Assembly (NCBI GenBank): GCA_903890595.1
Contig: CAITBU010000104.1
Coordinates: 1-5,657 of the forward strand
From: an uncultured Holophagaceae bacterium
Lineage (GTDB): Bacteria > Acidobacteriota > Holophagae > Holophagales > Holophagaceae
Direction: 5' to 3'
DNA length: 5,657 bases
Below are positions 1-5,657 of the stretch, one piece after another. A program made the position numbers and the translations under genes. Position 1 is the stretch's first letter, and each line of letters begins with the position of its first letter. The notes under the pieces were generated by a model that did not search any database, was not told the DNA's origin, and saw nothing but the letters and a program-made list of their open reading frames with translations.

Positions 1-1
1 G

Positions 2-760
2 GCGAACACCCTGGCTGAGGAGGGCTGGGAGGTCCAGGTCATGAGGAGCCAGGAGCACCTGCTGGCAAGCCTCCGCAACCAGCGACCCGACCTCCTCATC
101 ATCGATCAGGACCTGTCCGACGGCTCTGGCAGCGGCCTGGTATCCCGCCTCCGGAGCGAGGTGGGGACCGCCGACCTGACCATCCTCCTGGCCTGTGAGG
201 CGGGTGCCCTCGAGCTCCAGGTCGGGATCTACCAGAGCGAAGCGGATGAGCATCTGGTCAAGCCCTTCGAGCCCTCGGAGCTCAAGGCTCGGGTGCGGTC
301 TCTGCTCAAGCGCTCGGAGCTGCGCAGCCGTCAGGATGGCAAGGTCCTGGCTGTGGACCCCAACGAGGTCGAGGACGCACGAGGGGGCACCTTCAGCAGG
401 GCCTTCTTCCTCGCGAGCCTCAAGCACACCTGTGCCTTTGCCGCCGTCGTGGGACGCCCCGTTGGCCTCCTGGCCTACCGGCTCCCCGTGGGGGCCGTGA
501 CCGGTGGCATCAGGATCCCGGAGGTCATCAAGGGCCAGCTGGAGCCCCACGAGGTGCTCTGCCGGGTGGCCGAGGGCCTCTTCGTTGCCATCCTGCCCTG
601 CGCCGACCTCATCGAGCTTGGCCGCCGGGTCGAGGCCCTCAAGCCCCTGCTCCCGGCCGGTCAGTTCGCCACGGCTTCCGGCAAGGGGAGAATTGCCAAC
701 ACGCTGGTCAAGAGCATCTGGGACCAGTTCCACGGCCTGGACCAGGCAGGGCAGGGCTGA
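2..760 (+). CDS. Response-regulator-like protein, receiver plus degenerate GGDEF-like domain (5' end missing)
   Basis: The reading frame is open from the left edge, so the true start lies outside the window; the ATG at 41 falls inside the receiver fold and is unlikely to be the start. Seen: a CheY-like receiver with the phospho-acceptor Asp at 104-106 (motif LLIIDQDLSDGSG) and the conserved Lys at 260-262 in HLVKPFEPSELKARV, 52 residues apart as in CheY. The Ser/Thr switch position carries Ala-Cys (191-196). The acidic pair of the first strand would lie before the window. After a linker, about 395-740 resembles a GGDEF domain in outline: FSRAFFLASL, then GRPVGLLAYRL, then LCRVAEGLFVAILP, where AEGLF (569-583) replaces GGDEF. 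The DxxxFKxxND nucleotide/metal loop is absent. Inference: a signalling protein that senses phosphorylation or binds a partner but does not make cyclic di-GMP. The gene ends 70 bp before a terminator. The receiver call is firm; the GGDEF relationship is moderate. Confidence 0.8.
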   Translation, partial: ANTLAEEGWEVQVMRSQEHLLASLRNQRPDLLIIDQDLSDGSGSGLVSRLRSEVGTADLTILLACEAGALELQVGIYQSEADEHLVKPFEPSELKARVRSLLKRSELRSRQDGKVLAVDPNEVEDARGGTFSRAFFLASLKHTCAFAAVVGRPVGLLAYRLPVGAVTGGIRIPEVIKGQLEPHEVLCRVAEGLFVAILPCADLIELGRRVEALKPLLPAGQFATASGKGRIANTLVKSIWDQFHGLDQAGQG

Positions 761-829
761 GCGCCATTCAGCGGGCAGGTCGCGGCTCCCTGTTGCTCTT
801 TATCTATAGGTAAATCTACTTATTATTCG

Positions 830-858
830 AAAAAGACACGCAAATGCGTGTCTTTTTT
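830..858 (+). terminator. Rho-independent terminator after the response-regulator-like gene
   Basis: A perfect 12-bp stem pairs 830-841 with 846-857 around the tetraloop AAAT (842-845); the GC-rich part is GACACGC/GCGTGTC and it ends in six T (853-858). The stem has an A-tract on its 5' side, so it could also stop transcription on the - strand. It lies 70 bp after the upstream stop codon and before the mraZ promoter region, so it should insulate the dcw operon from read-through. Confidence 0.93.
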
Positions 859-873
859 CGCTTTTATTTCCTC

Positions 874-901
874 TTGTGGTGGTTCTGGGCCTTTCTAGAC
901 T
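874..901 (+). promoter_or_regulatory. Possible sigma-70-type promoter for the mraZ operon
   Basis: TTGTGG (874-879) and TAGACT (896-901) are separated by 16 bp and match the -35 and -10 consensus at 4 of 6 positions each. The expected transcription start, near 907, would fall at the first MraZ box and give a leader of about 90 nt. The position after the terminator and before the operator fits an mraZ promoter, but the match is weak and the sigma preferences of this organism are unknown. Confidence 0.4.
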
Positions 902-960
902 TTGAAGTGGACTTCAGTGGAACAAAGTGGTTTGGAATGGACGAAAGTGGTCCGCCATGG
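901..960 (+). promoter_or_regulatory. MraZ-box array: six TGG-ending 10-bp units (predicted operator)
   Basis: Six consecutive decamers each end in TGG, at 908-910, 918-920, 928-930, 938-940, 948-950 and 958-960. Units 1, 3 and 5 end in AAGTGG, unit 2 in CAGTGG, unit 4 in GAATGG and unit 6 in CCATGG. The spacing is exactly one helical turn, so all boxes face the same side of the DNA. Known: MraZ, a ring-shaped oligomer of AbrB-like domains, binds short direct repeats upstream of its own gene (TGGGN repeats with 5-nt spacers in E. coli; AAAGTG-type boxes in Mollicutes). Inference: this is the autoregulatory operator of the dcw operon. Units 1-3 and 5 are the convincing ones; units 4 and 6 are degenerate. 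Confidence 0.8.
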
Positions 961-984
961 CCCCTCCTCTCCTGAATGCCACTT

Positions 985-990
985 GAAAGG
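985..990 (+). promoter_or_regulatory. Ribosome binding site of mraZ
   Basis: GAAAGG lies 8 nt before the GTG at 999. An in-frame TGA at 984-986 excludes any earlier start, and the next ATG (1032) would remove the conserved N-terminal RGN segment, so the GTG is the start. Confidence 0.7.
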
Positions 991-998
991 CAGGTCCA

Positions 999-1463
999 GT
1001 GCTGCGACTCCGCGGAAACACGCCAGCCACGATGGATGAGAAGGGACGCCTCAAGCTCCCCTCCTCCTTCAAGGCCGAGTTGGAAGCCTTCGCCAAGGGC
1101 GAGGGTGGCGGAGCCCCCCGGCACTACCTGACCTCTCTGGACGGGCGCTCGGCGCGGCTCTACCCCATGCCCGTGTGGGAGGCCATCGAGGCCCGCTTGG
1201 CCACCCTGCCGTCCACCAACCCCGCCAAGCGCAAGTTCCTGGAGACCACCGCCTACTTCGGCAGCGAGGTGGAGCCCGATGCCCAGGGTCGCTTTGTGAT
1301 TCCCCCCATCCTCCGGGAGGCCGCCCAGCTGACGGGCGAAGTGGCCGTCCTCGGCCAGATGGACCACCTGGCCATCTGGAACCGGGCCGGCTTCGAGCGC
1401 CGCCTGGCGGCCGAGCCTCTGGGTGCCGATGACCTGGCTCAGCTCGCGGACCTGGGGATCTGA
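999..1463 (+). CDS. mraZ: Transcriptional regulator MraZ
   Basis: MraZ is a DNA-binding repressor of the dcw operon, built from two SpoVT/AbrB-like swapped-hairpin half-domains. Both signature motifs are present: DEKGRLKLP at residues 13-21 and DAQGRFVIPP at 94-103, with the N-terminal RGN that usually opens the family. The length of 154 aa is close to the usual 140-150; a small Gly-rich extension (GEGGGAP, residues 34-40) sits in the first half. The start is GTG, fixed by a stop just upstream and a suitable ribosome binding site. It is the first gene of the operon, preceded by a TGG-box array that is its likely binding site, so autoregulation is expected. Its TGA shares one base with the rsmH ATG, which suggests translational coupling. 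The identification is firm from motifs and context. Confidence 0.97.
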   Translation: MLRLRGNTPATMDEKGRLKLPSSFKAELEAFAKGEGGGAPRHYLTSLDGRSARLYPMPVWEAIEARLATLPSTNPAKRKFLETTAYFGSEVEPDAQGRFVIPPILREAAQLTGEVAVLGQMDHLAIWNRAGFERRLAAEPLGADDLAQLADLGI

Positions 1464-2428
1464 TGATGACCCTCGCCGCCCCGATCCATGTCCCCGTCCT
1501 TCTGCAGGAAGTGGTGGCCAACCTGGCCCTGCCCCCGGCCGCGCGGGTCCTCGACCTGACCCTGGGCCTCGGCGGCCATGCGGCGGCCCTCCTGGCAGGG
1601 GCGGATGCCCAGAGCCTCTACCTCGGCGTGGACCGGGATCCCGAAGCCCGGGCCATGGCCACCCAGAACCTGGGCCATGACCGCCGCGTCAGCATCTTCC
1701 CCGGGACCTACGAGGACATCTGGGACGCCCCCCGCTTCCAGGCCTGGCGGGCCGCCCACGCCCCCGAGGGCTTCGACGCCATCCTGGCGGACCTGGGCGT
1801 CTCCACCCTGCAGCTGCGCACCCCCCTCCGCGGCTTCAGCTTCCGGGACGACGGCCCCCTGGACATGCGCATGGATCCGGAGCAGGGCATTCCCGCCTGC
1901 GTCTGGATCGCCGAGCAGACCGAGGAAGCCCTGGCCAATGCGATCTACCAGTACGGCGAGGAGCGGGCCAGCCGACCCATTGCCCGGGCCATCCTCAAGG
2001 CCTCCCGCGAAGGCCGCCTGGACACCACCCATCAGCTGGCCCGCGCCGTCTACACCGTGATCCCCCGGGAGCCCGCCAAGCGCAAGGGCCAGAGCGATCC
2101 CGCCACCCGCACCTTCCAGGCCATCCGCATCGCCCTCAACGGCGAGCTGGACCGCCTGGCCGCCACCCTGGAGACCGCCATCACCCACCTCCGGCTGGGC
2201 GGCCGCATGGGGGTCATCAGCTTCCACAGCCTGGAGGACCGCATCGTCAAGCAGACCCTGCGGCGCCTGGCTGGCGTCTACGACGGCCCCGGCCGCACCG
2301 CCCCCAGGGAACTTCCCAAGATCGTCCGGCTCATCCATGCCGGCGGCATCGCCCCCAGCGAAGCCGAGGCCGCAGCCAACCCCCCCTCTCGTTCCGCCCG
2401 CCTCCGCGTGGCGGAGCGCCTCTCCTGA
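1463..2428 (+). CDS. rsmH: 16S rRNA (cytosine-1402-N4)-methyltransferase RsmH
   Basis: This S-adenosylmethionine (SAM)-dependent enzyme (formerly MraW) methylates N4 of C1402 in 16S rRNA, at the decoding centre of the small subunit. Family motifs appear in order: HVPVLLQEV (residues 9-17), the SAM-binding LDLTLGLGGH (30-39) and VDRDPEA (56-62), ADLGVSTLQL (109-118), GFSFRDDGPLDMRMDP (124-139), YGEERASRPIA (164-174), RTFQAIRIALNGEL (216-229), GRMGVISFHSLEDRIVKQ (247-264) and the C-terminal SARLRVAER (311-319). The 321 aa length is typical. Tandem ATGs at 1463 and 1466 follow GGGGA (1454-1458) by 4 or 7 nt; the second has the better spacing, so the protein may be one residue shorter. It overlaps the mraZ stop codon and is followed 11 bp later by ftsL. 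No odd residues stand out in the motifs. The identification is firm. Confidence 0.98.
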   Translation: MMTLAAPIHVPVLLQEVVANLALPPAARVLDLTLGLGGHAAALLAGADAQSLYLGVDRDPEARAMATQNLGHDRRVSIFPGTYEDIWDAPRFQAWRAAHAPEGFDAILADLGVSTLQLRTPLRGFSFRDDGPLDMRMDPEQGIPACVWIAEQTEEALANAIYQYGEERASRPIARAILKASREGRLDTTHQLARAVYTVIPREPAKRKGQSDPATRTFQAIRIALNGELDRLAATLETAITHLRLGGRMGVISFHSLEDRIVKQTLRRLAGVYDGPGRTAPRELPKIVRLIHAGGIAPSEAEAAANPPSRSARLRVAERLS

Positions 2429-2430
2429 TC

Positions 2431-2437
2431 GAGGTGA
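2431..2437 (+). promoter_or_regulatory. Strong Shine-Dalgarno of ftsL, decides the start
   Basis: GAGGTGA is a seven-base match to the 16S anti-Shine-Dalgarno region, with GAGG ending 5 nt before the ATG at 2440. The in-frame GTG at 2434 lies inside this site and so is unlikely to be used. Confidence 0.75.
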
Positions 2438-2439
2438 CC

Positions 2440-2811
2440 ATGTCCGCTGGAACCCTGCTGAGCTCCGCCCCCTCCCTCCGCCGCACGGTGGAGAGCGAGG
2501 GCATCCTCCGCATGCTGCTCCTGGTGGCGATCCTGGCCATGCCCGTGGGCACCATGATCTTCCTGAAGATCCAGAGCACCCGCCTGAGCTACGCCATGGG
2601 CGACGTGAAGGAGCGCATCCGCAAGGAAGAGGAGTTCCACCGCAAGCTCATGCTCGAGCGCAGCCGTTACCAGCGGGATGAAGAAGTCCAGGTCTATGCC
2701 GAGAAGTCCGGCCTGGAGCCCCGCAAGCAGGGCCACCTGGTCCACCGGGCCTTCACGCCGGAAGACCAGAAGATTGCCCGGCTTCGCCCCGTCTCCTCGG
2801 ATGGGCAGTAG
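2440..2811 (+). CDS. ftsL: Cell division protein FtsL-like (single-pass membrane, coiled coil)
   Basis: The product has the FtsL/DivIC architecture: a short cytoplasmic N-terminus (residues 1-20), one hydrophobic membrane segment at about 22-44 (LRMLLLVAILAMPVGTMIFL), then a charged heptad-like helix at about 46-85 (RLSYAMGDVKERIRKEEEF and following), and a family-like ending, AEKSGLEPRKQGHLV (87-101). Known: FtsL forms a periplasmic coiled coil with FtsB/DivIC and helps recruit and activate septal wall synthesis by FtsW and FtsI. With the ATG at 2440 the protein has 123 aa, within the usual range. The gene lies between rsmH and ftsI, the standard ftsL position, and this supports the call because the sequence itself is poorly conserved. 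Its TAG stop is also the first three bases of a heptad repeat. Moderate to high confidence, resting on topology and synteny. Confidence 0.88.
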   Translation: MSAGTLLSSAPSLRRTVESEGILRMLLLVAILAMPVGTMIFLKIQSTRLSYAMGDVKERIRKEEEFHRKLMLERSRYQRDEEVQVYAEKSGLEPRKQGHLVHRAFTPEDQKIARLRPVSSDGQ

Positions 2812-2836
2812 GCTATAGGCTTTGGGCTGCAGCCCT
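2809..2836 (+). repeat. Heptad tandem repeat with inverted fourth unit, in the ftsL-ftsI gap
   Basis: Three direct 7-bp units, TAGGCTA (2809-2815), TAGGCTT (2816-2822) and TGGGCTG (2823-2829), are followed by an inverted unit CAGCCCT (2830-2836). The last two units form the perfect 12-bp palindrome GGGCTGCAGCCC (2824-2835). The first unit begins with the ftsL stop codon. No gene fits the 56 bp between ftsL and ftsI. It may be a remnant of a dispersed intergenic repeat; one copy alone cannot show that. Confidence 0.5.
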
Positions 2837-2867
2837 TTCCACCGCTTCAACCAGCCCCGGCCGCCCC

Positions 2868-5009
2868 GTGTTTGATCGCTTCGCCACCCAGCCCCGCATG
2901 CCCAGGCGCCTCCTGGGCCGGCAGGAGCCCCAGGACCTGCTGGAAGGCCGTCTGCCGTGGCTCATGGGCGGGATGGCCCTCTGGATCGTGCTGATCCTCC
3001 TGCGCCTGCTCTGGCTTCAGGGCTGGGAGCACAAGCGCTTCAAGGCCAAGGCTGAGCAGCAGCACACCACGGTGGTACCCGTGCCCCCCATCCGGGGCGA
3101 GCTGCGGGACCGCCGGGGCGAGCCCTTGGCCATCTCCATCAAAGTCGAGAGCCTGTTCGCCGATCCCCGCGCCTTCTACCCCGACTACAAGGCCGGCAAG
3201 GGCGAGGAGCGCCAGTGGGGTGAGCCCAATCGCAAGGCCGCCACCGAGGTGGCTGCCAAGCTGGCCCCGATCCTGGAGCAGAGCCGCGCCCAGGTGCTGG
3301 AGAAGCTGCTGCGCCGGAAGAGCTTCGTCTACCTGGAGCGGCACCTGCCCCCGGTCAAGGTCTCGGCCATTCGGGCCCTGGGCCTCGACGGCATCGAGTT
3401 CCAGCCCGAGAGCCGCCGCTTCTACCCCCGGGGCACCCTGGCCGCGCAGCTCCTGGGCTTCACCAACATCGACGGGGCCGGGCAGCTGGGCATCGAGCAG
3501 ACCTTCGACCGGCAGCTGGCCGGCATGGAGGGCAAGCTCATCGCCCCGCGGGATGCCCACGGCAAGCTGCTCATCCTCCAGGAGAACTACAGCCAGGTGC
3601 CCGTGAACGGGGCCTCCCTGCAGCTGAGCATCGATGCCTCCATCCAGCACCTGGTGGAGGATGCCCTGGAAGAGGGGGTGCGCCTGTCCCGCCCCCAGAC
3701 CGCCTATGCCGTGGTGGTGGACCCCCAGACGGGGGAGATTCTGGCCATGGCGGGGACGCCCACCTTCGATCCGAATCACGTCCTGCCCCGCCGCTTCCGC
3801 AATCGCACCCAGGCCGAGCTCAGCGCCGCCGAGCGGGAGGACCTCAAGCGGGAGCTGGAGCGCCAGAAGGCCGCCCGCAAGGTGCATCCGCTGGAGGACG
3901 TCTACGAGCCGGGCTCCACCATGAAGATCTTCACCGCCGCCATTGCCCTGGAGGAGCGCAAGGTCCGCCTGGGCGAGCGCATCGACTGCCTGGGGGGCCG
4001 CTGGCAGTACAGCCCCAAGGTGCCCCCCATCACCGACACCCACCGGCACGGCCTGCTCACCTTCGAGGAGATCCTCTGGCAGAGCTCCAACATCGGGGCT
4101 GCCAAGCTGGGCATCCGCGTGGACCCTGCGGTGCACTACCAGTACCTCCGCAAGTTCGGCTTCGGCGAGGCCACAGGCCTCAACTTCCCCGGCGAGAGCC
4201 AGGGCCGCCTCATCGCCCCGGACCGCTGGAGCGTACCCACCCAGTACACCCTGTCCTACGGCTACGGCCTCAGCACCACGCCCCTGCAGATCCTCATGGC
4301 CGGCTGCGCCCTGGCCAACGGCGGGCGGCTCATGCAGCCCATCCTGGTGCAGCGCATCTTCAACGATCGGGGCCTGCTGCTGAAGGAATACAAGCCCACC
4401 ACCCGGGGTCAGGTGATCAGCGAAGAGACCGCCGGGCTCATGAAGGAGGCCCTCAAGGGGGTCGTCACCCAGGGCACCGGCAAGAAGGCCAAGCTCGACA
4501 ACGGCATCGAATCCTTCGGCAAGACCGGCACCAGCCGCAAGCTCATCAACGGAAAATACGATCCGAGGCGGCACTTCGCTTCCTATCTGGGCTTCTTCCC
4601 TGCGGACAACCCCCAGTACGGCGTGTTGGTGATGCTTGACGATCCCGGCGGCGATACCACGGGCGGCGATGTGGCGGCGCCCCTCTTCAAGCGCATCGGC
4701 GACGGCATCCAGCGCTACCGCCAGACCGCACCGGACCCGGGCCGCGAGGCCGACCTCAAGCTCTCCCTGCGGGACTGGCCCACCAGCGAGACGGACGAGG
4801 CCAGCGTGCACGTGGAGAAGGGACGGGTCCCTGACCTGACGGGTCTTAGCCTCAAGGCCGCCATTCATCGGGTGGTACTGGTGGGTGGCGTCCCTCGGAT
4901 CGAGGGCCTGCCCGGCCCGACGGCCACCCGGGTCCAGGGGCAGAGCCCAGAGCCAGGGGCGGCTCTGGAAGCGGGCGGCGTGGTGCGCATCCGAGCGGGG
5001 GGATCATGA
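2868..5009 (+). CDS. ftsI: Division-specific peptidoglycan transpeptidase FtsI (class B PBP) with C-terminal PASTA domain
   Basis: This class B penicillin-binding protein forms peptide cross-links in septal peptidoglycan, in complex with FtsW. Seen in order: a short cytoplasmic tail, one membrane helix at about residues 31-50, the PBP dimerisation/pedestal region starting at RGELRDRRGEPLA (76-88), and the transpeptidase domain with SxxK as S350-T-M-K353 (EPGSTMK), SxN as S406-S-N408 and KTG as K552-T-G554 (FGKTGTS). A PASTA-like domain occupies about 652-713 (VPDLTGLSLKAA then GQSPEPGAAL). All catalytic residues are present. The segment before SxxK (about 304-343) is longer and more charged than usual. 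The 713 aa length fits PASTA-bearing SpoVD/FtsI relatives. The GTG start has no visible Shine-Dalgarno; ATG 2898 is an alternative that also keeps the membrane helix. The stop overlaps murE by 4 bp. Function is firm, the exact start uncertain. Confidence 0.96.
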   Translation: MFDRFATQPRMPRRLLGRQEPQDLLEGRLPWLMGGMALWIVLILLRLLWLQGWEHKRFKAKAEQQHTTVVPVPPIRGELRDRRGEPLAISIKVESLFADPRAFYPDYKAGKGEERQWGEPNRKAATEVAAKLAPILEQSRAQVLEKLLRRKSFVYLERHLPPVKVSAIRALGLDGIEFQPESRRFYPRGTLAAQLLGFTNIDGAGQLGIEQTFDRQLAGMEGKLIAPRDAHGKLLILQENYSQVPVNGASLQLSIDASIQHLVEDALEEGVRLSRPQTAYAVVVDPQTGEILAMAGTPTFDPNHVLPRRFRNRTQAELSAAEREDLKRELERQKAARKVHPLEDVYEPGSTMKIFTAAIALEERKVRLGERIDCLGGRWQYSPKVPPITDTHRHGLLTFEEILWQSSNIGAAKLGIRVDPAVHYQYLRKFGFGEATGLNFPGESQGRLIAPDRWSVPTQYTLSYGYGLSTTPLQILMAGCALANGGRLMQPILVQRIFNDRGLLLKEYKPTTRGQVISEETAGLMKEALKGVVTQGTGKKAKLDNGIESFGKTGTSRKLINGKYDPRRHFASYLGFFPADNPQYGVLVMLDDPGGDTTGGDVAAPLFKRIGDGIQRYRQTAPDPGREADLKLSLRDWPTSETDEASVHVEKGRVPDLTGLSLKAAIHRVVLVGGVPRIEGLPGPTATRVQGQSPEPGAALEAGGVVRIRAGGS

Positions 5010-5657
5010 GACTCGACGCACTGCTCGCCGGCCTGGGCACCCGCACCAGCGGCCCTGACACCGAGGTACTGGAGCTCACCAGCGACAGCCGCGAGGTGCG
5101 TCCCGGCTGGGCTTTCGTGGCCCTGAAGGGGGAGAAGGCCGATGGTGCGGCCTATGTCCCCCAGGCCCTCGCCCAAGGCGCCGTGGCGGTCCTCTCTGAG
5201 ACTCCGCTGGACCTGCCTGAGGGCATTGCCGGCGGCCTCCTGGCGGACGACCCGCGCCTGCAGATGGCCCTCCTGGCCCGCCGCCTCCACGGCGAGCCGG
5301 ACCGGCGCTTGGCCCTCATCGGCGTCACTGGCACCAACGGCAAGACCACCACCACCACCCTCATCCGCCAGCTTCTCCGCGGGGCGGGCCTGGGCTGCGG
5401 CGTCATCGGCACCGTGCTCAACGCCGCCGGGGCCGTGGAGGAGGAGGCCATCCGCACCACGCCCGAGAGCACCGCCTTCTACCGCTGGCTCCGCCGGGGC
5501 GTCGCGGCGAAGGACGTGGCCTCAGCCGTGGAGGTGAGCAGCCACGCCCTCTGTCTGGGGCGGGTGCACGCGGCGGCCTTTGCTGTGGGCCTCTTCACCA
5601 ATCTCACCCAGGACCACCTGGACTACCACGGCACCCTGGAGGCCTACTTCGCAGCCA
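5006..5657 (+). CDS. murE: UDP-N-acetylmuramoyl-dipeptide ligase MurE (3' end missing)
   Basis: MurE is the cytoplasmic ATP-dependent ligase that adds the third residue (meso-diaminopimelate or L-lysine) to UDP-MurNAc-L-Ala-D-Glu. The first 217 codons are present. Seen: the N-terminal UDP-binding segment TSDSREVRPGWAFVAL (residues 25-40), the ATP P-loop GVTGTNGKTTT (106-116), GTV (135-137), TTPES (151-155), EVSSHAL (176-182) and TNLTQDHLDYHGT (198-210), all in MurE order and spacing. The P-loop runs on into five consecutive Thr, encoded by five ACC codons (5345-5359). The ATG overlaps the ftsI stop as ATGA, with a G-rich GGGGGGA (4997-5003) just before it, so translation is probably coupled. 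The DNPR-type motif that would tell the third amino acid lies beyond the window, so substrate choice cannot be read here. murF, mraY and further dcw genes would be expected downstream. Confidence 0.97.
   Translation, partial: MRLDALLAGLGTRTSGPDTEVLELTSDSREVRPGWAFVALKGEKADGAAYVPQALAQGAVAVLSETPLDLPEGIAGGLLADDPRLQMALLARRLHGEPDRRLALIGVTGTNGKTTTTTLIRQLLRGAGLGCGVIGTVLNAAGAVEEEAIRTTPESTAFYRWLRRGVAAKDVASAVEVSSHALCLGRVHAAAFAVGLFTNLTQDHLDYHGTLEAYFAA

Noticed and set aside
821..826. TATTAT as a -10 promoter element
   Set aside because: It matches the consensus well but has no -35 at proper distance, and the terminator follows at once, so a transcript would end almost immediately.
901..960. The 10-bp repeats as a CRISPR or satellite array
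   Set aside because: The units are far too short for CRISPR and conserve only the 3' half. Position before mraZ explains them as an operator.
864..1367. A - strand open frame covering the mraZ promoter region and most of mraZ
   Set aside because: It runs through the operator array and opposite MraZ motifs, has no convincing ribosome binding site, and its product is low-complexity Gly/Leu/Ala.
1439..2338. A 299-codon open frame on the - strand across rsmH
   Set aside because: Same GC-bias shadow. The protein is Gly/Ala/Val-rich and without motifs, while the + strand encodes a complete RsmH.
2434..2436. GTG as the ftsL start
   Set aside because: It lies inside the GAGGTGA Shine-Dalgarno that is well placed for the ATG at 2440, so initiation there is unlikely.
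2824..2836. GGGCTGCAGCCC palindrome as an intrinsic terminator between ftsL and ftsI
   Set aside because: The hairpin would have only a 4-bp stem with a 4-nt loop and is followed by just three T; termination within the essential operon is not expected.
2847..4868. A 673-codon open frame on the - strand across ftsI
   Set aside because: It is antisense to a clear FtsI with all catalytic motifs. Long antisense frames are common in GC-rich genes with G/C at third positions, and its translation (Ala, Gly, Leu, Val-rich) shows no recognisable domain.
5345..5359. ACC trinucleotide run as a phase-variable microsatellite
   Set aside because: Five ACC codons extend the Thr run of the MurE P-loop. A trinucleotide change stays in frame and the run is short, so switching is not supported.

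Overview
This window is the start of a division and cell wall (dcw) gene cluster from a bacterium with high G+C content, about two thirds G+C by eye. The order mraZ - rsmH - ftsL - ftsI - murE is the conserved beginning of dcw clusters. All five genes lie on the + strand, packed with ATGA-type overlaps or short gaps. GTG starts and a division transpeptidase (PBP) ending in a PASTA domain fit a high-GC lineage outside the Gammaproteobacteria. My loose guess is Acidobacteriota (Holophagae-like), from general protein style only; the sequence does not prove it.

Layout. Bases 2-760 hold the 3' part of a response-regulator-like gene: a receiver domain that begins before the window, fused to a degenerate GGDEF-like domain whose signature has become AEGLF. 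Bases 761-998 are an unusually AT-rich gap. It holds a strong intrinsic terminator (830-858), a tentative promoter, and six TGG-ending boxes at an exact 10-bp period (901-960) that look like the binding array for the MraZ repressor. Then come mraZ (999-1463), rsmH (1463-2428), ftsL (2440-2811), a 56-bp gap with a small heptad repeat and palindrome, ftsI (2868-5009), and the 5' part of murE (5006 to the window end).

How it works together. MraZ probably represses its own operon through the box array. RsmH methylates 16S rRNA. FtsL and the FtsI transpeptidase belong to the septal wall synthesis machine, and MurE adds the third amino acid of the peptidoglycan stem peptide. The upstream regulator is separated from the operon by the terminator and is probably an independent transcription unit.

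I see no undescribed multi-gene system here; the core is a textbook locus. The points most worth a second look are the extended MraZ operator, the inactive-looking receiver-GGDEF fusion, and the repeat at the ftsL-ftsI junction, where ftsI has no visible ribosome binding site.
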